From positions 217,994,611-218,058,610 of the forward strand of contig JAHLJT010000631.1 of the NCBI GenBank assembly GCA_031308135.1: DNA of 64,000 bases. The letters are read 5' to 3'. The notes under the pieces were generated by a model. That model did no database searches. It was not told where the DNA came from and saw only the letters and a program-made list of their open reading frames with translations. The first letter of the stretch is position 1. Every line of letters begins with the position of its first letter. The stretch comes from Acheta domesticus. Taxonomy: Eukaryota; Arthropoda; Insecta; Orthoptera; Gryllidae. The position numbers and the translations under genes are program-made. Below, one piece after another: positions 58,370-64,000 of this stretch.

Positions 58370-58640
58370 ATAATGATCGGAGCGGCCGGTGCGATGGGCG
58401 TCGCGTGAGAGGATCTCCGCAGGCGCCCGAGGGCGCCCTTCCATTCGGAAGGCGACGAACCGAGTGGCGGCGCGGCGGCGGATATTGTGGGCGGAAATTG
58501 CGCGCAGTTAAGAGGCGGTCAGCGAGGGCCGGCGGTCGAGCGCAAGCGGACTCCACGCACCGCGCGCTGATTGATGGGCGCTGTGGAAAACTTTGCTTGC
58601 GCCGCGCAGGCCCAGGCATCCGATTAGGGCCGAATGCAAA
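58370..58640. other. GC-rich, CpG-dense block
   Basis: Third GC-rich block (GGCGGCGCGGCGGCGGATAT region). Overlapping open frames on both strands (58317-58718 minus, 58366-58698 plus) are Arg/Pro-rich and match nothing I know. Confidence 0.5.
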
Positions 58641-59109
58641 TTGCGGACCAAATAATCCCTTCATCTTGTCTCGTGAAAACTCACTTTCGTGTATGTAAAT
58701 TGCGGGCCAAACCATCACAGGTTATCCCGGTAAATGAAAGGACTGAGGAAAAGGAAATGCAGGTATGCGCGTTAAGGGGACCGCCGCCACGCAGCTGTCC
58801 AGTTTTTCTTGTGCCTTATTGAAAATATTACAGACTGACTTCTACATAGAAATGAAAATTTAAAAAAATCAGTAGAAGTATGTTCAAATTCATTGAATAT
58901 TAGGAGAGAAAAAGGAAGAATATAAAAATGGAAAGACAAGCATAATTCATTGAATCAAGAAATGTTTCAATTGAATGACCAACGTTAACTAAATATTTTT
59001 TCAAAAAAAAATGCCAGCCCTAAGTCTGGAAAATTGGGTAGTTGTTTTAGACAAAATGACTGTAAAAATGCTCTTCGAAAATAAAGTGTCATTTTCCACT
59101 TTCACCTGA
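58641..59109. other. No recognisable gene
   Basis: AT-rich after 58830, with short A runs. Nothing supported. Confidence 0.45.
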
Positions 59110-59255
59110 AAGGGCAGGTAGTCGGTTCTCAATTAACGTATACTGCTCCCGCAATATTTGTATGCCGCAATTTACGTATCTCGGTCGGTCCGCAATTTAC
59201 ATATGGGCGTAACTTATTTTTCTTGTGGTCCGCAATTCACATACCTCGCCGATTA
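59110..59255 (+). repeat. Degenerate repeats of CCGCAATTTACGTAT word
   Basis: CCCGCAATATTTGTATG, CCGCAATTTACGTATCTCGG, CCGCAATTTACATATGGGCG and CCGCAATTCACATACCTCG follow each other at 25-45 bp spacing. The first stretch begins AGTCGGTTCTCAATTAACG, which resembles ends of some pogo/Tigger-like elements; no opposite end was found. Confidence 0.5.
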
Positions 59256-59324
59256 GGACGTTAAGGTCCTTCCTGTACAATGAGGCCTAGCACGTAAGTA
59301 TGATGCTATGATCAGCGGCAGGTA

Positions 59325-59835
59325 AATCGTTGGCTCAGTGACGACACCCTTTGCCACTGCAGCGTCGCAGACGAGGACGTACCGATGGCGGCGTATTTTC
59401 GACACTTTCAACACAGCGAATTTGCTCTGCTCTGACAGTACGCATGCATGCTCTGATCAGTAATTTTCTTTTCTTTGTCTTATCAGTTTTAGGTGAATGA
59501 TGCAGTACCCTAACAAACGGGCCACGCAACGTGCGTGATATTTTTCTTCCTTGTTCTATACTCACCCCTTACTTACACACACTTACATGCACTAAACTAA
59601 CGCACATGCCTGGAGACCAGTCGGGAGCGTACAGCTTCTCCAGGCCAGGGCGGTGCCACTACTGGTGGGAGATACCTGGTTGGAGAAAACCCCGCAAGCC
59701 GATGGATAGGTCGGCGCCAGATGTAGTCATCTTGCGGGAGAAAATAACCGCCACCTCCCACGTTAACACACGCACTACACTAACGGTACAAATGACCTGA
59801 GCAGTTGACACGCACGGAATCATTAATCGATCAAT
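59325..59835 (+). mobile_element. SINE-like family W, near full length (W-h)
   Basis: Head with TTGGCTCAGTGACG and GATGGCGGCGTATTTTCGAC, then CTCTGATCAGTAATTTTC, GCAGTACCCTAACAAACGG, GTGCGTGATATTTTTCTTCC, ACACACACTTACATGCACTA, GAGATACCTGGTTGGAG, and a 3' end CGCACGGAATCATTAATC. With W-a and W-d it defines a ~500-bp unit. Confidence 0.75.
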
Positions 59836-61320
59836 TATGATATTAAATAATGAAAATTGAAATCCGACAGTAATTCGAAAAATACATAAGGATGAGTCAT
59901 TTTAGATGAGAAATTCACCACTTTCTTGTCAATTAGTTAAACCATTGTCGTACCACTGTCACTATGCCAAGAATGGCCTGCGGACTCAAATGTTTTGTTT
60001 CTGCACAAAAGTTCCTCAACGATTTCTCGTCTTTTATAACATCCACATAGTTGTGCATGTAATTAGTAAATTTTCCAGACTTTTTTTAAAAAAAACCTAA
60101 TATTATAAAGTAATGTTTACTTGAAATTATTGCAATTTATAAACAAACATTTTCTCAAAACACGCTCCAATTTTTTGTGACTTAAGGTTCGCTTCAAAGA
60201 ATGGCACAAGCCTCATTTTCTTTGAAATATCTGAGTTTTTCAAAATTTAAAAAGTTAAAAATAATGCGTAAAGTATGTGCTCTTGTATATGCGAGAATGC
60301 ATGACCACGCTACTTTCTACTTAAGACTTGAAGCATGTAATACACGTATTTATTTTATTGGTTCATTACGATATCATTTAATAAGCTTTAATGTGTCTTG
60401 ATCAGGTGAGAAGTTGCTTTAATGTATTGGTAAATGAATATTTTACACTTTACAATATTTTGAAGCACTCTCATGTTTTACTTGATTCTGAGTAAATTAA
60501 ATGAAAATGACAAAATAACTAAAGAGATACATTTCGTGGATCAACGTATCAACATTCGCAAAACTTTAAACTCTGTGACCTGCATTATACTTGTCAGAGT
60601 TGTCGGCAAATATATTAGAAACTATAAATAATTAATATTCATTGGAAAGCAGGAAACAAAAGCAGACAGAAAATATATAATATTTTATAAGCTGTTTCAT
60701 TCATAGAAGATATTTCATGAGTTGTTTCATTCATATATCGTATATTAAAATGCTTTTGTAAGACTTAAATATGCACTACGATTTATATTTTCTGTTTGTG
60801 ATTGATATGTAACGACACACGTAAACTCCTTTACCATTTGTGTTCACTTACAATTCCTCTTTCAGCATATCTCAACCTTTTTACTGTAGAATGGGTAGAT
60901 TCAATCGAATCTTCAAAGAGAAATGAAAATGCTCATTTTGTATTCCTATAACACGGTTACAGAGAAAAAGGTACAGAATGTTGTTTAACGGACAGTCATC
61001 ATATTTGTTGAACATCTCTAATGTATGAGAAAAATCACTGCCGTTACATTTACGTCTTTGCACAAAGGATGAAAATAGTGTCACCACATGTACTGTGACC
61101 ATCCGTTTTCCCTCCGAAAGCTCAGGAAAACGTGGAACATTTATCGCCCGCACGAAGAGCTTCGGTACTCAGAGCGCGCGCCGCACAGACAGAAGAGGGC
61201 TGCTGATTAGTTCTCATAAGTATCACAGGAGTTCACTAGAATCGCTTGGCTAGGGTAACAACGAGCCATATAGCATATGCCGTTCCTTTTCGAAGCGTGT
61301 CGTCAAGCATCGAGGTTGAA
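59836..61320. other. No recognisable gene; one X-type motif
   Basis: AT-rich. Near 60150-60190 TTTTCTCAAAACACGCTCCA followed by ATTTTTTGTGAC is the inverted X-type motif. Short frames (59906-60100, 60201-60401, 60881-61153 minus) have no known domain. Confidence 0.4.
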
Positions 61321-61930
61321 CGGACGTAACGTATCAACGTGAACGCCAGCAATTCAGACGAAGAAAAGGCATCAGAGCTCTTCAAAGACGAAAGGAAGAG
61401 GTAATTAATTCTTTGAATTAGTACGAAGAGAATTACTATTTAAGGATTAATTAACAAGATGTTTAAGAACAGTGGGAAGAGGGGAAGGAGCCCTGTTATT
61501 TATAATTGAATAGAATCTAACACGTGGTTTTTATATCCTTCTTTTCCAGCTCTTTTCTTCTTTTCTTTTAATCGTTATTATTTTTATATGCTCTTCGTTT
61601 ATTATATGGAATTGAATTCTAGTGGATATAATTGGAGAATACTAGCGGCATATGGTTAAACATTTACGTTGGCAAAAGACGAGTATTTAACCACACCGTT
61701 GGCCCAGAGGGAGTTCTACTGCAGGGGAGCTTTGGTAACGGTACCCGATCAGCGGAGCGAGCAGCGAAGGGAAGCGTCCAGCATCAAGGTCACCGATGTC
61801 GCCAGTGCTCGAGGTTCAGAAGACGGCGAACGAAACCCCCGTGTTGAAAGGGATTTCAAAGTAAGACAATTCCTTTGTACAAACACTCTAGTGCCCAGAA
61901 CGCGTTTCACGAAGCAGATAAAGTAATTCT
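61321..61930 (+). other. Mixed-composition stretch with short open frames
   Basis: Two overlapping frames (61632-61847 and 61669-61926) in a less AT-rich section. TTTCAAAGTAAGAC at about 61855 resembles a splice donor, so a host exon is possible. There is no recognisable protein family, acceptor or partner exon. I do not call a gene. Confidence 0.25.
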
Positions 61931-62344
61931 GTGCAAACCGAGGAAAAGATTTAATATTCAGTTAGTTAGAGGAGAGAGCAATTTTATATAACTTACAGAA
62001 TCAATCTTTCTTTATCCTTATTCTTTGTAAAAATAGAAACAGTAAAAACTTAATTTTTTTGTGTTACATGAAAGAGAATATAAATGGTACCAAGGAGTTT
62101 GTAAAGGCTAGTAAACTTTTCGATTTGATGAGAAACAAATTGTAAATTAGTAAAGTAGTAAAGAGAAGGGTGTATAGATTTAAGAATTTTCTTGTGTATT
62201 CTATTTTCAGGAATTGACAGCGTATTTTATGTTTTTATGTATTTATAAGTGTCAAGTGTATGAGATTTCTATGCAACAAAGTTTTCATCTCAAGATTATA
62301 GTAATGTTTTTAAGAAATCTGTGTTTTAATCAGAATGATTTGCG
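61931..62344. other. AT-rich stretch, nothing recognised
   Basis: No open frame, terminal repeat or RNA-like element that I can support. Confidence 0.5.
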
Positions 62345-62445
62345 AGACTGTAGTGTAGAGAACCCACGTCCCTGATCCCACCAATTTCATTTTTATGTGG
62401 CCCACCGTCATCCCGACTGAGCTACCAAACATCCTAGGGAGATTA
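62345..62445 (-). mobile_element. Degenerate tRNA-derived SINE-like sequence
   Basis: On the minus strand GGTAGCTCAGTCGGGATGAC is a good tRNA A-box region; about 55 bases later GTGGGTTCTCTAC is a damaged B box. The spacing is too long and no acceptor stem forms, so this is not a working tRNA gene. Confidence 0.5.
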
Positions 62446-64000
62446 TTGAAAATCCCTCTCCCTTATCACGAAGACGGTGGAGGTCGCAGTACTAAATTTT
62501 TTTATGCAAAAAACATTGTTCTTCATTTCGCTCTCTCTTTGACGTTCAAGTCACGACCATGAACTGATATGCTGTTTTTTACAATAAAAACATTCCCAAG
62601 TCTGAGATACACAATTTTTGGAAAATATAACTTTTATTTTAATTCAATATTCAATTTAAATCTATGACATTAGCAATCTACGATGATGGCAAGTGGAAAA
62701 AGTATGCATCTAATCAATAGAGCTTTTGAGAGTATTTGTGTAAGTTAAAACTTGAGTAAATGAACAAACTAGTATAAGACATAAATTAGTGATAAGAGAT
62801 TATATTGAATTCAAGAAAATATAATATCAAAACAATAAATTGAATTTTTGTGGTAACCAAACAAACCAACAGACGAGAAGTCTACTGCCTAAATTTAATG
62901 GTTGATTTGTGTTAATGGTTGATTTGTGTTTTTGTTAACTAGTTGACTATTGAATGATCTTGAAATAAGGTCACGTGCAAGTTTTCAAAAAAATGAGTAG
63001 TTAAAAGAATGGTACCATCATTCTCTCTAAATTCTAAAAAATTGAAAGTGTACAAATAATGCTACAATGTATGTGCTGTGCTGAGAATCACTAGTTTAAT
63101 ATAAATGGAGCACATCGGGATAAATTCAATATTTGGAAAACGTATCGATTTATATTTTTCTACTATCATTGTATAATTCTTGCACTAGATGGATACAATT
63201 CGTTGCATAATGATAGTCATTATTATACAGCTTCATTATAGAGCAGGTGTTTGACCAATCACAGAGAAGTTTACAGTTGAGTAGAAATCAATCATGCCAT
63301 CGTTTTATTGTGTGTTTAACTGAATTGTGTTTATTACTGTCTCGAAACAACCCGTGGGAGTGACGGCAAACATTACATGCTCTCTCCTTTGCAAACCCCT
63401 ATGAGGACTCTATCAGTCACTGTGTCAAAACAAGCCCCGTGAAGTAGTGACATTAAACAGGACTTGCCTCCTACTTTTGACACTCAGGAGACTGAATCCG
63501 CCTTTCGATGATTGTAATAGTTATTAAGCTGATGGGAAATAAGTTTCTAAAATTTCTTTTATTTATATATTCTTATATTTTTAATTTATTATAAGAATAT
63601 TCCTGTATATTTGTTATATTATTATCAGTATAACTTTATATATTTCTTATATTATTATATAAATATTTTTATATATATTATACTGTATATAATAAATTAA
63701 GTTCTAACTTACCTCATGAACTGCTAATTTGAATTTGGTCTGAATTTATGCTTAATGAATGCCCACTGGTAGGAAACCTGAGTGACTACCTTCTAGGTGA
63801 CGTTGATTGAACACTAAATGCCAGCTGCCACGTAACATTTCACTGCAAAAGTTCAATTACTATTTTATTTATTTACTTTTTATTTTATTTATTATTTTTA
63901 TTTAACTACTGGCTATTATTAGTCGTAGAGAAATGCATGAATCTCGATGTAATGGGTACTCGTATGAAGTTTTTGATATTTGTAAGTTTCTCTCTCATAG
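62446..64000. other. AT-rich end of window, nothing recognised
   Basis: A 17-bp direct repeat (TTAATGGTTGATTTGTG) occurs at about 62897-62930. At 63540-63710 the sequence is almost pure A/T with TATAT-rich words. No gene supported. Confidence 0.5.

Noticed and set aside
58317..58718. 133-codon minus-strand and 110-codon plus-strand frames
   Set aside because: Mutually overlapping frames in a GC block without motifs.
61632..61926. Host exon
   Set aside because: Only a donor-like site; no acceptor, no recognised protein, two competing frames.
62350..62440. Functional tRNA gene on the minus strand
   Set aside because: A box is good but the B box is damaged and too far away.
1..64000. CRISPR array, prophage or bacterial operon
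   Set aside because: No spaced identical repeats, no dense prokaryotic gene layout; all coding remains are eukaryotic transposable elements.

Overview
The window is eukaryotic, AT-rich and dominated by transposable elements. I see no intact host gene, no rRNA, no functional tRNA gene, no CRISPR array and no bacterial-style operon. The mix of element types (non-LTR retrotransposons of the R4/Dong, RNase H-bearing and jockey-like kinds, mariner, piggyBac-like, hAT, a Mutator-like transposase and tRNA-derived SINEs) points to an arthropod, most likely an insect with a large, repeat-rich genome. The species cannot be fixed from the sequence. There are two scaffold gaps (24387-24486 and 51857-52855). 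Many single-base indels break otherwise recognisable reading frames, from real decay, noisy long-read assembly, or both.

Layout. 1-1295: degenerate 10-bp minisatellite, a GC-rich block and AT-rich filler. 1296-5782: a tandemly duplicated microsatellite-bearing unit; the second copy carries an R4/Dong-like retrotransposon in its (TAA)n tract and the first is the matching empty site. 5697-6612: short repeat family Y and a tRNA-derived SINE. 6613-8769: nothing recognised. 8770-24386 and 25423-35375: two direct copies (A and B) of a ~10 kb block, each with a mariner remnant, repeat X, a ~0.93 kb TTAA-flanked piggyBac-like MITE and a Y copy. Copy A also holds a ~5.5 kb retrotransposon (minus strand, 13242-18739) with a 13-bp target-site duplication; copy B keeps the empty site at 29891-29903. 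Between the copies lie a gap and the 3' end of a Mutator-like element.

35370-36430: GC-rich block and the C-terminal end of a jockey-like reverse transcriptase ORF (minus). 36575-39389: a non-autonomous hAT-type element with 8-bp target duplications and ACCGGTAT-rich ends, loaded with copies of SINE-like family W. 39555-41335: another W copy and a diverged inverted copy of X. 42142-45329: a ~3.2 kb piggyBac-like element without a visible transposase. 47265-47650: another W copy. 50240-51856: a jockey-like ORF1 (Gag-like, zinc knuckles) behind a near-perfect 43-bp-arm hairpin, cut off by the second gap. 52856-64000: mostly unrecognised AT-rich sequence with W copies, an X-like periodic array and a GC-rich block.

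The genes do not form a working pathway. They are layers of dead mobile elements. The most informative structures are those giving relative timing: two filled/empty insertion-site pairs, nested insertions, and repeat families seen in several copies inside one window.
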